From positions 232,718-296,717 of the forward strand of contig JACABB010000002.1 of assembly GCA_013376985.1 (NCBI GenBank): 64,000 nt of DNA. The letters are read 5' to 3'. The notes under the pieces were generated by a model. It saw only the letters and a list, made by a program, of their open reading frames with translations, was not told the origin of the DNA and searched no databases. This stretch comes from Bacteroidales bacterium. Its GTDB lineage: Bacteria > Bacteroidota > Bacteroidia > Bacteroidales > Tenuifilaceae. The position numbers and the translations under genes are program-made. This document shows, piece after piece, positions 26,333 to 36,700 of the stretch. The first letter of the stretch is position 1. The number at the start of each line of letters is the position of its first letter.

Positions 26333-26339
26333 ATGATTT

Positions 26340-26374
26340 TAAACCCCGAAGATTTTTCTTTGGGGTTTGCTTTT
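26340..26374. terminator. Terminator between convergent genes
   Basis: AAACCCCGAAG and CTTTGGGGTTT form an 11-bp stem with one G-U pair, then GCTTTTT on the plus strand; it can also serve the minus-strand gene ending at 26394. Confidence 0.75.
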
Positions 26375-26393
26375 TATCGGTAAGAATATCGAT

Positions 26394-27758
26394 TTATTTA
26401 ATCTCCTTAAGCACAACATACATGTTATAATCTGCACGATATTTCCCAATAAACTTCTTGGATTTAAGATTTAATGGTAACTCTTTTTGATACCTCCACA
26501 GTATTAGTTTCCCTTTTTTGTCTATTAGCCATTCTGAAGATTTCAAATCATTTTCAAATACGCTAATTTGAGTATAGTTAAGTAAAATATTTAATTTTTT
26601 AAGACTCTTATTTATAAAGCGCAAATCGGTATAAAGTTCTTCTGAAAAATCTTTTTTTAGAGTATTACTTGAGTATTCCTCTACCGATAGTTTTTTAATT
26701 AGATTAAAGTTCGGTTTAATAAAACTATTGTTGATAAAAAGAGTTTTTATTTCTTCAACTTTATCAATCAGTGCTTTCATCGAATCCTTTTTTTGCAGAA
26801 AAGATATATCATTTACTACAAAGGAGGGTACATAAAAATTTGAACGATCCCCTAAGGCAAAGTAAATGCCAAATTGAGAATTAAATATTGTTCCTATTCC
26901 GTAAGTTCTTTTTAGTTTTAATAAAGAATCCCGGCTAATTTGATTCTCTCTTATATAAAAACTACTTCCAGCATTTCTAAAATCTCCTTTAAACTCGTCC
27001 TGAAACATTCTACTTGTCAAGTAGTCAAGAAAGTTTTCTCCCTTAAGTTTTTTTTTATTAGAGAACTCTTCAAAAGGTATTAGGTTAGCAAACCAAATAC
27101 TTAGCCTTGGATCGTAAAAATATTTATCGGTTTCATTTTGTGAATGCCAAGGATATAAGAAAGGTCCCTGACCATCTGTTGCAATTTTTATAGTATCGGA
27201 TGTTTTTGTAATGAGTTGTATTTTGCATGTTGGATAATAATCCTTTACCACTTCAATATTAAGAATAGTATTTCTATAATTCTCAGGGTTTTTGAATAGT
27301 TCAACTGCGCTAGTTCTCTGTTCTAATGTAAATGTGGGCTCCGCAGGATATAATGACTCTGCTGTTCTTTTATGGTTTCTCTCAATCCACACCTTGTTGA
27401 TGCCAAAAAAATTTAGGTTAACAACATTCGTTTGCTCTGAATTGTAATACTTAAGGAGGCTGTCAATGACACTAATTGGCAATTGTTTTAAAAATCTTTT
27501 TCTTTTAGTTTTTTTTAGGTTGAAGTTTTTGCTGAATGTAATAGATTCTGGAAGTTTATATTCTTGTTTTACAATATATAATGATCCTGCTCCATTTGAA
27601 AAGGTTATTTCATATTGAGTTTTAATGAAAGCATCTAAGCCACTAAAAGAATCGAAAAGTATAACTTTACTTAAATCATTCACTGTTAATTTAGTTGATT
27701 GTCCTTTTGTCATAAAGGAGAAGGAAAATGCTACGGCAACGAATATGAAAGGCTTCAT
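26394..27758 (-). CDS. Exported protein of unknown function
   Basis: 454 aa with a signal peptide ending MTKGQS (about residue 20). The mature protein is rich in Lys, Asn and aromatic residues, with no TM, repeat or motif that I recognise; WIERNHKR and YPWHSQNE are the only striking runs. It is the last of three minus-strand genes for exported proteins (28462-29793, 27825-28448, this one), but a hairpin lies in the 66-bp gap before it, so it may be transcribed separately. Function not assigned. Confidence 0.65.
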   Translation of the reverse strand: MKPFIFVAVAFSFSFMTKGQSTKLTVNDLSKVILFDSFSGLDAFIKTQYEITFSNGAGSLYIVKQEYKLPESITFSKNFNLKKTKRKRFLKQLPISVIDSLLKYYNSEQTNVVNLNFFGINKVWIERNHKRTAESLYPAEPTFTLEQRTSAVELFKNPENYRNTILNIEVVKDYYPTCKIQLITKTSDTIKIATDGQGPFLYPWHSQNETDKYFYDPRLSIWFANLIPFEEFSNKKKLKGENFLDYLTSRMFQDEFKGDFRNAGSSFYIRENQISRDSLLKLKRTYGIGTIFNSQFGIYFALGDRSNFYVPSFVVNDISFLQKKDSMKALIDKVEEIKTLFINNSFIKPNFNLIKKLSVEEYSSNTLKKDFSEELYTDLRFINKSLKKLNILLNYTQISVFENDLKSSEWLIDKKGKLILWRYQKELPLNLKSKKFIGKYRADYNMYVVLKEIK

Positions 27759-27782
27759 TGAATAAAACTATTTATTATACAA

Positions 27783-27811
27783 AAACCCCGAAAATTATTT
27801 TTTCAGGATTT
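27783..27811 (-). terminator. Minus-strand terminator after the 27825-28448 gene
   Basis: In the minus-strand RNA, AAAUCCUGAAAA pairs with UUUUCGGGGUUU over 12 pairs including two G-U, then more U. Read from the plus strand the G-U pairs become A-C mismatches, so the hairpin is strand-specific. Confidence 0.75.
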
Positions 27812-27824
27812 ATTACATGCAATA

Positions 27825-28448
27825 TTATTCTGCCTTTTCCAACTTTTCCAATTCTTGTATATACATATCACTTTTTCTAATAAATGGTATTTCTCCATTT
27901 AGTATCTCTTTGAATGAGGTTTTGATGAAAACACCGTCTAAAAATTTGTACTCAGATTTTCTTATTGGTACAAATTTAACTAAAGCTTTGAGGTTTTCTT
28001 CAAGGGTTAATATTTCATCGGGATCGACTTGTGTACCAATGTTTAGGACAAATGATGTAAAAAGATATTTTCCATTTTGATCAAGATTAAAAAAGATTGT
28101 AATTTTTTCCTCTGTACTAGCCAATTTTTCAAGACGCTCTTTGGAAAAAGATTTTCGAAAAGCCTCAACGAATTGGTCGTGAATACCAGATCTGTAACCG
28201 AGAAATGAGGGATCGACATTTTCCTTAATATTGTATTCCTTATGAATTTTAGTTTCATCATCTTTAGCATTGGAAAAAAAAAGATTATCCGTTTTTTTCA
28301 CTTCCGTGCAGTTTAGAACCCCCTTGATACCTTTTACTTTATATGTTTTTTCCTCTTGGGCGACAGATTTACTTGGAATTATTGAAGTAATAGAAAAGAT
28401 TAGTATTATTATAAACGAAAAACTCAGGTTGTTATTTCTTGTTTTCAT
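27825..28448 (-). CDS. Exported protein of unknown function
   Basis: 207 aa from the ATG at 28448 (MKTRNNN), which begins a signal peptide ending SKSVAQ (about residue 31). A start 26 codons upstream is possible but would bury the signal peptide. The mature part has an ITIFFNLDQNGKYLFTSFVLNIG stretch that resembles the beta-strand core of TonB C-terminal-like domains, but no YP motif, so this is only a hint. It follows the HExxH lipoprotein gene by 13 bp and is probably co-transcribed with it. Confidence 0.62.
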   Translation of the reverse strand: MKTRNNNLSFSFIIILIFSITSIIPSKSVAQEEKTYKVKGIKGVLNCTEVKKTDNLFFSNAKDDETKIHKEYNIKENVDPSFLGYRSGIHDQFVEAFRKSFSKERLEKLASTEEKITIFFNLDQNGKYLFTSFVLNIGTQVDPDEILTLEENLKALVKFVPIRKSEYKFLDGVFIKTSFKEILNGEIPFIRKSDMYIQELEKLEKAE

Positions 28449-28461
28449 ATCATTTATATAG

Positions 28462-29793
28462 TTAGTTATTGTAATGGCATAGTTCAAAAACGCTATTAAT
28501 AGCACTTGGCGATGTATGGGAACCAATTGGGAGGTTGCTATAATTGGTCATAACTGAAATAAATCGGTTGAACCATGTTGAATATTCTGCGGTGGTTATG
28601 TTAGTTACACCATTCTGTTCAATGGATTCTAGCCAATTTAAATACTGACTTTCAAGAGTATCTGATAATCCAGAAGCCCACATTGATCCTTGATTGTTGA
28701 AGTGCCGATAAAGATCTACAAAAAGGAAAGTTTCAAACTCCGCCATTTGAGTTGGCGGTGTAGGATTACCTCCTCCCCAATAGGTGTCTTGGAAAGCATG
28801 GAATGTTTCGTGTAACAGACGACTATCATTAATTAAAAAACTATTTCTGAATTGTATGGTATTTGTATTAGAATTGAATGCAGCTGGATTATCAACTGCT
28901 AAATTTGAGTTAATCTGAATTGTTAAATAGTTATTCCATTCAGATTCAAGTATCTTTTTACTTGGGCAATAAACCGTTTCTAAAGTATTTTTTGCAGTGG
29001 TTAACCGATCATAACCTCTCTGATCTATTCCCTCAACTGTTGGCTCCGAGTTTCCACTACCACCCCCATCGCCTCCAAAAGTCCCATCACCACCACCTCC
29101 CTCTGGGTAACCACCTCCAATTGGTGTGCTAGGAGGATCGCTTTCATCAATCCAAACATAGGTGGTTCCACCGCATGAAGTATAGCTGTAACTCCATGTT
29201 GCCCCCAAATCAAGACTTGTGTATACTTCAAAGCAGGTCGTAATTGCCATAACACACTTTGTTGAATTTCCCTCATGAACAGGGACAGTTTTCCTTGTGG
29301 CAAACTTGAATCCCTTGAATATTGTGGATTCATAGTGCAAGAAAATATCTTTAAGTTTATCCGAATAAGGATATTTTGCTCGCTTTTCAAATACCCTAAT
29401 TTTTGTGTCACGGGGTGTGCTGGTAAAAATTAGAAGCGATGTGAGTGAGTCTTGGTCAAAAGCCTTAACAGGAATAGTTAGCGAATATACGTTTCTAGTA
29501 CTTTTAATGGACTTGCTATACTGCCAAAGAGGGATTCCGTAGTTTTGAACTAGGGGTAAAATCAGATTTAGGGAGTCGTCCTTTGTTTTCACAAGTTTAA
29601 CCACGTAGTCCATAAACGCATCAGTATTGGATGTATAATGTTTAAAGAACAAATTCCTTGCCATCTCTTGGTTTATCGTTTCTTGGGTTGGTTTATCAGG
29701 AGAAGGTTCGTATCTCTCGCATTGAAGTAGTAGTAAAATCAAAAATAACACGAACAACTTAAATAGAATGTGGGGAATAGATTTTATATGCAT
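28462..29793 (-). CDS. Lipoprotein with a putative zincin (HExxH) motif
   Basis: 443 aa. The signal peptide ends in the lipobox LLQC (Cys near 25). A region of about 200 residues is followed by a Gly-rich linker (about 212-235) and a C-terminal domain. That domain contains LLHETFHAFQD, giving HExxH at about 328-332, and AEFETF some 20 residues later, which could give the third zinc ligand of a gluzincin. The family is not one I can name. Being outer-membrane-anchored with a flexible linker suggests a surface or periplasmic peptidase-like role (inference). It heads the three-gene minus-strand group. Confidence 0.68.
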   Translation of the reverse strand: MHIKSIPHILFKLFVLFLILLLLQCERYEPSPDKPTQETINQEMARNLFFKHYTSNTDAFMDYVVKLVKTKDDSLNLILPLVQNYGIPLWQYSKSIKSTRNVYSLTIPVKAFDQDSLTSLLIFTSTPRDTKIRVFEKRAKYPYSDKLKDIFLHYESTIFKGFKFATRKTVPVHEGNSTKCVMAITTCFEVYTSLDLGATWSYSYTSCGGTTYVWIDESDPPSTPIGGGYPEGGGGDGTFGGDGGGSGNSEPTVEGIDQRGYDRLTTAKNTLETVYCPSKKILESEWNNYLTIQINSNLAVDNPAAFNSNTNTIQFRNSFLINDSRLLHETFHAFQDTYWGGGNPTPPTQMAEFETFLFVDLYRHFNNQGSMWASGLSDTLESQYLNWLESIEQNGVTNITTAEYSTWFNRFISVMTNYSNLPIGSHTSPSAINSVFELCHYNN

Positions 29794-29911
29794 AAATTTT
29801 TAGGCTATAGATTTACATAAACAAAATTAGTTGTGATTATTGAAATATCAAATAATTGTTTGAAGTATCAATTTATTCTAAATTGCATCACCAACCAAAC
29901 ACCTTTTTCCA

Positions 29912-31057
29912 ATGAAAAGAATTTTAAAAATTACATCAATACTACTAATTGCTTGTTTGGCAATATTTCTGGCAATTCCACGCAACCACTATATTGTTAG
30001 GGCATTGATATACCAAAAGCCAAAGATTGATAGCTATAAGCTGTTTGATAATCGTAAGGTGGAAAAAGGAGAACCACAGAAATGGGCTGTTTCAAATAAA
30101 TACAATAATTACAATTTTAATAAAGAGCAGCTTGCCTATTTTGATACCTATAAAACCGTTGCATATCTGGTGGTTAAGGATACTACGCTTCTATCCGAAA
30201 CTTATTGGGGTGGTTATAATAAGGAATCCTATTCCAACTCATTCTCAATGTCGAAGAGTTTTGTTAGTTTGTTGATAGGTTGTGCAATTCAGGATGGTTA
30301 TATCAAGAACATTGATCAACCTGTTGGTGATTTTCTTCCAGAGTATAAAGAGGGTGCTAAGTCAAAGATTACTCTTAGAAATCTTTTAACCATGAGTTCA
30401 AACCTAAGCTGGGATGAGTCATATAGCAGTTTATTCTCAATCACTACTCAGGCCTACTATGGGAATGATATTAAAAGAATTGTCTTGAATCTTCATTCAA
30501 TGGGAGAGCCCGGAAAATATTTTGACTATAGAGGGAGCGATCCACAGCTATTGGCACTTATAATAGAAAAGGTTTCTGGCAAGAAACTTTCCGAATATGC
30601 ATCCGAGAAAATATGGAAACCAGTAGGTGCAGAGCAGGATGCGCTTTGGAGTCTTGATAAAAGGGATGGAACCGAGAAAGCCTCATGCTGCTTTAACTCA
30701 AATGCACGTGATTTTGCCCGTTTCGGTCAGCTAATGCTTAACTGTGGTAAATGGAAAGGCAAGCAAATTGTTCCAGAATGGTGGGTGAAAGAAATAACTA
30801 AGCAGGAAAATCATCTTATCGATCTTGAACTTAACCAGCCAAATAAGAGGTATGGCATGCAGTGGTGGTTATTGAACTATAAAAATTATAACATCTTTTA
30901 TGCACGAGGTATCCTTGGTCAGTATATATTTGTCATTCCTGAGTTGAATGCAGTTATTGTTCGCCTTGGTCAAATGCGGAACAATACTAAAATTGAAGGG
31001 CATCCCGAGGATGTTTACAAGTACATTGACTTTGCGATTGATATTATAAATAAATGA
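29912..31057 (+). CDS. Serine hydrolase, beta-lactamase class C/DD-peptidase family
   Basis: 381 aa with an N-terminal hydrophobic anchor (about 5-22). The SxxK nucleophile/base is at 112-115 (FSMSKSF), the second motif is YRGSDPQLL in place of the usual YSN, and a WWLLNYKNYNIFYARGILGQ region lies near the third motif. This is the penicillin-binding-like esterase family (beta-lactamase domain), acting outside the cytoplasm on an unknown ester or peptide; true beta-lactamase activity is not implied. Its TGA overlaps the next gene's ATG (ATGA at 31054), so the two are translationally coupled. Confidence 0.85.
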   Translation: MKRILKITSILLIACLAIFLAIPRNHYIVRALIYQKPKIDSYKLFDNRKVEKGEPQKWAVSNKYNNYNFNKEQLAYFDTYKTVAYLVVKDTTLLSETYWGGYNKESYSNSFSMSKSFVSLLIGCAIQDGYIKNIDQPVGDFLPEYKEGAKSKITLRNLLTMSSNLSWDESYSSLFSITTQAYYGNDIKRIVLNLHSMGEPGKYFDYRGSDPQLLALIIEKVSGKKLSEYASEKIWKPVGAEQDALWSLDKRDGTEKASCCFNSNARDFARFGQLMLNCGKWKGKQIVPEWWVKEITKQENHLIDLELNQPNKRYGMQWWLLNYKNYNIFYARGILGQYIFVIPELNAVIVRLGQMRNNTKIEGHPEDVYKYIDFAIDIINK

Positions 31058-32262
31058 TTTTGAAAGATATGAAGGAAGAAACATTCTCGTTAATGGAGAA
31101 ACTGCGTGTTAAACTACTCACTTTCCCTTCTGCTGAATTGGCTGTTTTTGATAAGGGAAAGAAGAAATTACTAAATGTTTTTAGTCAGGATAAGGTTGAA
31201 TACGTGAATGATAAGCCAGATGTCCTAATGTTTCTTACAGGTGGATCTGAGCGAGTTGCCATCAACTCTGTTCAAGAGTATAAGTTTTATCTGATTTTAG
31301 CTTCTCGTGACGATAATTCTTGGGCATCGGCAACGGAGGTTAAGGCTTGGATGAATCAGCATAATATCACATCAATGCTTATTAACTTTGAAGATGAGAA
31401 TGTTGTAGAACTAATTAACGATTTCTATTATGTTAGGAATGGCATTCGTAGGCTTCATGGACAAAGGTTGGGATTAATTGGAAACCCTTCGGATTGGTTG
31501 GTGTCATCGGTGGTTAGCCCATTTATTATGCAAAGTAGGTTGGGCGTGGAACAGGTTGATATTAGCTGGAACGATATTATTCTGGATGAAGTTAAGCAGG
31601 TTGCTCCTGATTTTACATCACTTTTTCAAGCGAATAATGCTAGCGAACTTTTCGAAAGTGGTAAGATTTATGAAGGTTTGGCATCATTAGTGCCATTCTA
31701 TAAACTTAATGCCTTATCGGTTGAGTGTTTCTCGTTAGTTAACCAAACGAGCCACACGGCTTGTCTTGCTTTATCAAAATTAAATCATGACGGACTACCT
31801 TCAGGATGCGAAGGTGATACTTGTAGCGCTGTTGGGCTGATGTTGAGCAGTGAGGTTTGCGGGGTTATTCCTTGGATGGCAAACACCGCATTTGTTAATG
31901 GAGGTAAAGCACTTTTTGCACATTGCACAGCACCTACAAATCTTTATAAGAATTTTAAGACTGTGACCCACTACGAAACCGATAAGGGGCTTGCACTATC
32001 AGGTGAACTAAAAGGGGAGATGGTTACCATTTTTAGATTTGAGAATACTCTTAATAGGATTTTTATAACACTAGCGAAGGTTACAGATCATCCGAAATGC
32101 AAAAATGCTTGTAGAACACAAATTGAGGTTCAGCTAACCGATTCGGCACAGGACTATTTTTTAAATGATCCGTTTGGAAATCATCATCTAATAATTCCTG
32201 GAGACTGGACTCAGCGATTGAAATTGGCTGCAAATCTGCTGAGGGTGGATCTTGTAGAATAA
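31054..32262 (+). CDS. L-fucose/L-arabinose isomerase-like protein
   Basis: 402 aa, cytoplasmic, no signal. The segment CEGDTCSAVGLML, a downstream AHCTAPTNL and the HYETDKGLALSGEL region resemble the C-terminal domain of FucI/AraA-type sugar isomerases, where Glu and His bind the metal and substrate. The protein is shorter than FucI (about 590 aa) and AraA (about 500 aa), so it is a distant relative with an unknown substrate. It overlaps the serine hydrolase by 4 nt and ends at a perfect 18-bp terminator. A start at the ATG at 31069 is also possible. Confidence 0.7.
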   Translation: MILKDMKEETFSLMEKLRVKLLTFPSAELAVFDKGKKKLLNVFSQDKVEYVNDKPDVLMFLTGGSERVAINSVQEYKFYLILASRDDNSWASATEVKAWMNQHNITSMLINFEDENVVELINDFYYVRNGIRRLHGQRLGLIGNPSDWLVSSVVSPFIMQSRLGVEQVDISWNDIILDEVKQVAPDFTSLFQANNASELFESGKIYEGLASLVPFYKLNALSVECFSLVNQTSHTACLALSKLNHDGLPSGCEGDTCSAVGLMLSSEVCGVIPWMANTAFVNGGKALFAHCTAPTNLYKNFKTVTHYETDKGLALSGELKGEMVTIFRFENTLNRIFITLAKVTDHPKCKNACRTQIEVQLTDSAQDYFLNDPFGNHHLIIPGDWTQRLKLAANLLRVDLVE

Positions 32263-32300
32263 AAAAACCTTCAAGGTTTCAAAAACCTTGAAGGTTTTTT
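32262..32300. terminator. Strong bidirectional terminator
   Basis: A perfect 18-bp stem (AAAAAACCTTCAAGGTTT) with a 3-nt loop between the convergent isomerase-like gene and frr. Confidence 0.92.
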
Positions 32301-32314
32301 ATCACTTTTTAATT

Positions 32315-32881
32315 CTATACTGTCAATATCTCTTTCTCTTTCTTTTCCAAATGCTCTTCAACCTTCTTGTTGAAAGCATCTGTTATTTTCTGTACCTTAG
32401 TTTCAGCGTCTTTTGCGAGGTCTTCAGCAAGTCCGTTCTTTTGGAGTTTCTTTAGCTCTTCAATAGCATCGCGGCGAGCATTACGAATACTTACACGCGC
32501 ATTTTCCCCTTCATGTTTAACTTGTTTTACAAGATCTTTACGACGTTCTTCGGTTAATGGTGGTACAATAACACGAATTGTTTCGCCATTATTCTGAGGA
32601 TTAAATCCTAGATTAGCAGCCATTATCGCTTTTTCAATTGATTCAATCATCTTCTTTTCCCAGGGTTGGATGGCAATTGAACGGGCATCAGGACTTCCAA
32701 CACTAGCTACTTGAGTTAAAGGTGTTGGTGTTCCGTAATAATCAACCATAACACCCGATAGCATATTAGGATTAGCACGACCAGCTCTTAGAACTCTAAG
32801 CTCATTTTCAAGATGATCAATAGCTTTCTGCATCCTATCATTGGCGATATCTAAACATAGATCTGCGTCTTCTTCTTTCAT
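32315..32881 (-). CDS. frr: Ribosome recycling factor
   Basis: Splits the post-termination ribosome with EF-G. 188 aa, normal length. Family blocks are LRAGRANPNMLSGVMVDYYGTPTPL, the GSPDARSIAIQPWEK region, IRVIVPPLTEERRKDL, and the C-terminal helices RNARRDAIEELKK. It follows pyrH by 33 bp on the same strand, the common bacterial pyrH-frr pair, and ends near a strong terminator. Confidence 0.97.
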   Translation of the reverse strand: MKEEDADLCLDIANDRMQKAIDHLENELRVLRAGRANPNMLSGVMVDYYGTPTPLTQVASVGSPDARSIAIQPWEKKMIESIEKAIMAANLGFNPQNNGETIRVIVPPLTEERRKDLVKQVKHEGENARVSIRNARRDAIEELKKLQKNGLAEDLAKDAETKVQKITDAFNKKVEEHLEKKEKEILTV

Positions 32882-32914
32882 AGTGGTATACTTAAAATTC
32901 GGAACTAAAATTAT

Positions 32915-33625
32915 CTAATTTTTAATTAACGTACCAATTTTTTCTCCTAAAATAAGTTTTTTTAGATTTCCAGAGGTATTCATATTGAAAACAATAATGG
33001 GTAGATTGTTCTCACTACACATAGTAAAAGCAGTCAGATCCATTATTTTTAACTTCTTTTCATAAGCATCAGCAAAAGTAATTGTATCGAAACGTTTTGC
33101 TGATTTATCCTTTTCAGGATCGGCAGTATAAACCCCATCAACACGAGTTCCTTTTAAAAGAGCTTCAGCCTCAATCTCAACCCCGCGTAATGCCGATGCA
33201 GTGTCGGTTGTGAAAAATGGATTTCCTGTACCACCAGCAATAATTGCCACATAGCCTTGTTTAAACGATTCTATAACTTTGGCTTTAGAATAGAGTTCTC
33301 CAACGGGTTCCATCTTAGTTGCAGTAAAAACTTTTGCTTTTCCACCTTGACCCTCAATTGCGCTTTGTAAAGCAATACTGTTGATCACTGTTGCTAGCAT
33401 TCCCATCTGATCTCCTTTTACTCGATCAAATCCTTTTGAAACTCCGCTTAAACCTCTGAAAATATTTCCACCACCTATAACTATTCCAACTTCAACATTA
33501 AGTTCAGAAACTTCCTTAATCTGTTTTGCATAGGAGTTAATAATCTCAGTATTTATCCCATAACTATCGTCACCCATAAGGGCTTCACCGCTAAGTTTTA
33601 GGAGTACACGTTTGTATTTCGACAT
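32915..33625 (-). CDS. pyrH: UMP kinase
   Basis: Phosphorylates UMP to UDP; hexameric amino-acid-kinase fold. 236 aa. Motifs: LKLSGEALMG, the glycine-rich GGGNIFRG, RVKGDQMGMLATVINS, GGTGNPFFTTDTA and KGTRVDGVYTADP. It is first of the pyrH-frr pair. Upstream, past a terminator, lies the giant PKD gene, which separates pyrH from tsf. Confidence 0.97.
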   Translation of the reverse strand: MSKYKRVLLKLSGEALMGDDSYGINTEIINSYAKQIKEVSELNVEVGIVIGGGNIFRGLSGVSKGFDRVKGDQMGMLATVINSIALQSAIEGQGGKAKVFTATKMEPVGELYSKAKVIESFKQGYVAIIAGGTGNPFFTTDTASALRGVEIEAEALLKGTRVDGVYTADPEKDKSAKRFDTITFADAYEKKLKIMDLTAFTMCSENNLPIIVFNMNTSGNLKKLILGEKIGTLIKN

Positions 33626-33656
33626 GTTATTAATTTTTACGCTATAAAGATATAAT

Positions 33657-33688
33657 AAAAAAGCCTCAGAGAAACCGAGGCCTTTTAT
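33657..33688 (-). terminator. Terminator of the giant PKD gene
   Basis: GCCTC and GAGGC pair with flanking A/T runs; minus-strand T-run TTTTTT. It separates the PKD gene from pyrH. Confidence 0.65.
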
Positions 33689-33733
33689 GAAAAATCATTA
33701 CACTCAAAAACTAACTGGGTATGAATGCAGAAA

Positions 33734-36700
33734 TTATTTTTTTTGAATAATAACTTTTTTAGTTATCGAGCCTTTGTTTGTGCTCACTTTAAGAAGATAT
33801 ATGCCCGATGTAAGGTCGTGAATATCCATTTTTGCCTTAAATGATTTTGTGCTTTCTGAAACTAATTTCCTTACAACTCGTGATATTGGATCGATTAATT
33901 CAACTGTGTAAACATCTATGTTTTTAGATTCAACATTTATGTTTAATACTTCTGTTACAGGATTGGGATATACCAATACTGAGGTATTTGATTCATCGGA
34001 GGTTTCAACATTGATGGTGATCATGATTTCTGTTTCGTCATAAGCCTTACAACCAAAGCTATTGGTTACGGTCAAAGAGTATTTTCCGAAGCTATTTACC
34101 ACAATTGAAGGGGTTGTTTCTCCTGTACTCCAGAGATAGGTTACATTGCCCGTATTTGCATTCAAAGTATAAGGTAATGATGTGTTAATTTTATCTGAGC
34201 CAAGATCTAAATATGGTTTTGGATTTACAGTTACTTGTACTTCATCTGAATTTGAGCAATTGTCGGGATTAGTTACCATCACAGAGTAAGTACCCGGTGA
34301 AAATACAGTAATTACTTGCGATGTTTCATTTGTATTCCATAGATGTTCTGATCCAAAATTTCCAGCATCAAGTATTGCGCTATCTCCCTCACAGATTGAT
34401 TTATTGACACCTAAATCAACAACAGGCTTAGGATTAACAGTTAGTTTCATTGTATCCTTTTGTGTACAACCAAAACTATTTGTAACAGCAACAGAATATT
34501 CTCCTGTTGAACTAGCATTAATTGTTCTACTCGTTGATCCATTATTCCAAAGAAAATTCATTCCATCGTTCTGTGCGTCAAGACTTACATGGTTTCCTTC
34601 GCAGATCTGCTGATCAATGCCAAGATTAACAATTGGAGTGGGCTTAACCGTGATATTCGATGTTGCAGTGTTTATACAACCATCATTGGAAGTTGCTTTA
34701 ATTGTTACATCGAAGGTTTTAGGGTTATTACTATCGGAATTTATGAATGTGTGACTTGTAATTGTTGCGTTAGAAGTATTGTTATCATTAAAATCCCACA
34801 ATATATTATTGATGGGTGTAGTAGTGCCGAGTAACGTTGACTTATTTTCGAAGTTTACTACTAACGGGCTACATCCCGATAAATTTGGCAATGCTGTATA
34901 TTTTGCATCAACTTGTGGATGAACAACAATGCTTTTATAAATAGTATCGGAACAGAAACCGTTACTTACATAAAGTTTTATTTTACGGTTGATATTATAG
35001 CCAGTAGAATTGATGGAATTCGTGAAAACCTGATTCAGTCCAGTATACATTGTTCCATCGAAGTTCCAAGTGTAGTTTGTAATTGGACCAGTAGATGTGG
35101 AGGCATCAACATTTGTATTGAAAGGAGGACACCCTTCAAAATTATCTAAAGTAAAAAGAGCTTTCACACTAGGTCTAACAATAATATTCTGGGTTGTAGA
35201 AGCAGAGCATCCAAAGCCATTATTTGTAGTTAGTTTTATAGGTACTGTAATGTCAATATTTCCATTGTTTAAGAAAGAAAATGATGTATCTGCTGATGTT
35301 GATGTTCCAAAAGCACCAAACTCCCATTGGTAAGTCTCTGTGTTTGTCACTGTGCTTGCGAATCCTGCAAGTAGAGGCGAGCAATGGTTATCATTTCCAT
35401 TATCGATGTAAGTAAAACTTGCCGTTGATTGTGGGTTAACTGAAATGGTTTTGATTATGCTACTCGTGCATCCGGCAGGATTACTTGCGGTAAGTTTAAT
35501 AGGAACAGTCCTTACTTGAAGATTCGTGGTAATATTTGTAAATACTTGCGGAGGAATATTCCTAGTCAAAAAATCAATAGTACCATTATTTTCAATATCC
35601 CACTGGAAAATGGAAGATCCAGCTGATGAAGTATTATCAAAACTAGTAGTTAATGGCGAACAACCTACTTGATTAACTATTGAAATATCAGCATTAACAT
35701 AAGGTTGAATAATTACATTCGAAGACTGGATTGCTGAACATCCATAATCATTGGATGCTTTGAGAATAATAATCTTTGTTATTGGTGTGGCACTGAGATT
35801 TTCAAAAGTATCAACAAGATTTTGGGTATTACTAATTGAATCGCTATCAACCGACCACTTGAAAATATTAGAATTAGTTGTTGTAGATGTGAAATCTAAC
35901 TTTAAAGGAGAACATCCTAATGGGTTACCATTATTATTTATAGTGAAACTTGCCGTTACAGGAGGAAAGATGGTTATACTTTTTGATGAAATATCGGAGC
36001 ACCCTGCTGCATTAACTGCTTTAAGTTTAATGGCAACTATTTTTTGTGTATTTGTTATTGTAGGATTAATGTAAGAGAGTGACCAACCCGTAGGCGCAGG
36101 TGCTGAATATTCGTATGTTCCATCTCCATCGCGATCCCAAAAGAAGTTGCTCATATTTCCTTTACTAATATTATCTGCGCTTACAGTTAAGGGAGAACAA
36201 CCCTCTGTTCTATCGATTGCAAAATCTGCCTTGAGGTAAGGCTGAACGGTAATAGATTTAGTAATACTATCCTTGTAATAGTTGTACTTGTCCTTGACTA
36301 CTAATTTGATATTATAAGTAGTTGCTACTAGGTTTTGGTTATTGAATGTATGATCAGGGTTTGCTAAGTTGGAAGATTCTCCATCTCCAAAATCCCAACG
36401 GTATGAAGAACCGATCGGATTTGAAGTGCTATTAAACGACACATTTAAAGGGTTGCAATGGTTTGCATCTGCAATTGTTGTGCTGTAATCAGCCTTTATA
36501 TGAGGGTAAACAAGAATACTTTTAGTCTGTTGTTTATAGCAAGTACTTGTTTCATCGGTTATTAGTAATGTAATGTTATACCTTATTGTATCATTGGTTG
36601 TATTGTCAAAAACATGAGAAAAGGTGGGAGAATTAATTAATCCTTCCCCTGCATCAGTTAAGTCCCCATCACTATTGAAATCCCAGTAATTTTGAGCAGC

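Noticed and set aside
27825..28448. Calling the exported protein a TonB homologue
   Set aside because: A short beta-strand run is TonB-like, but YP and the TM/Pro-rich spacer are missing.
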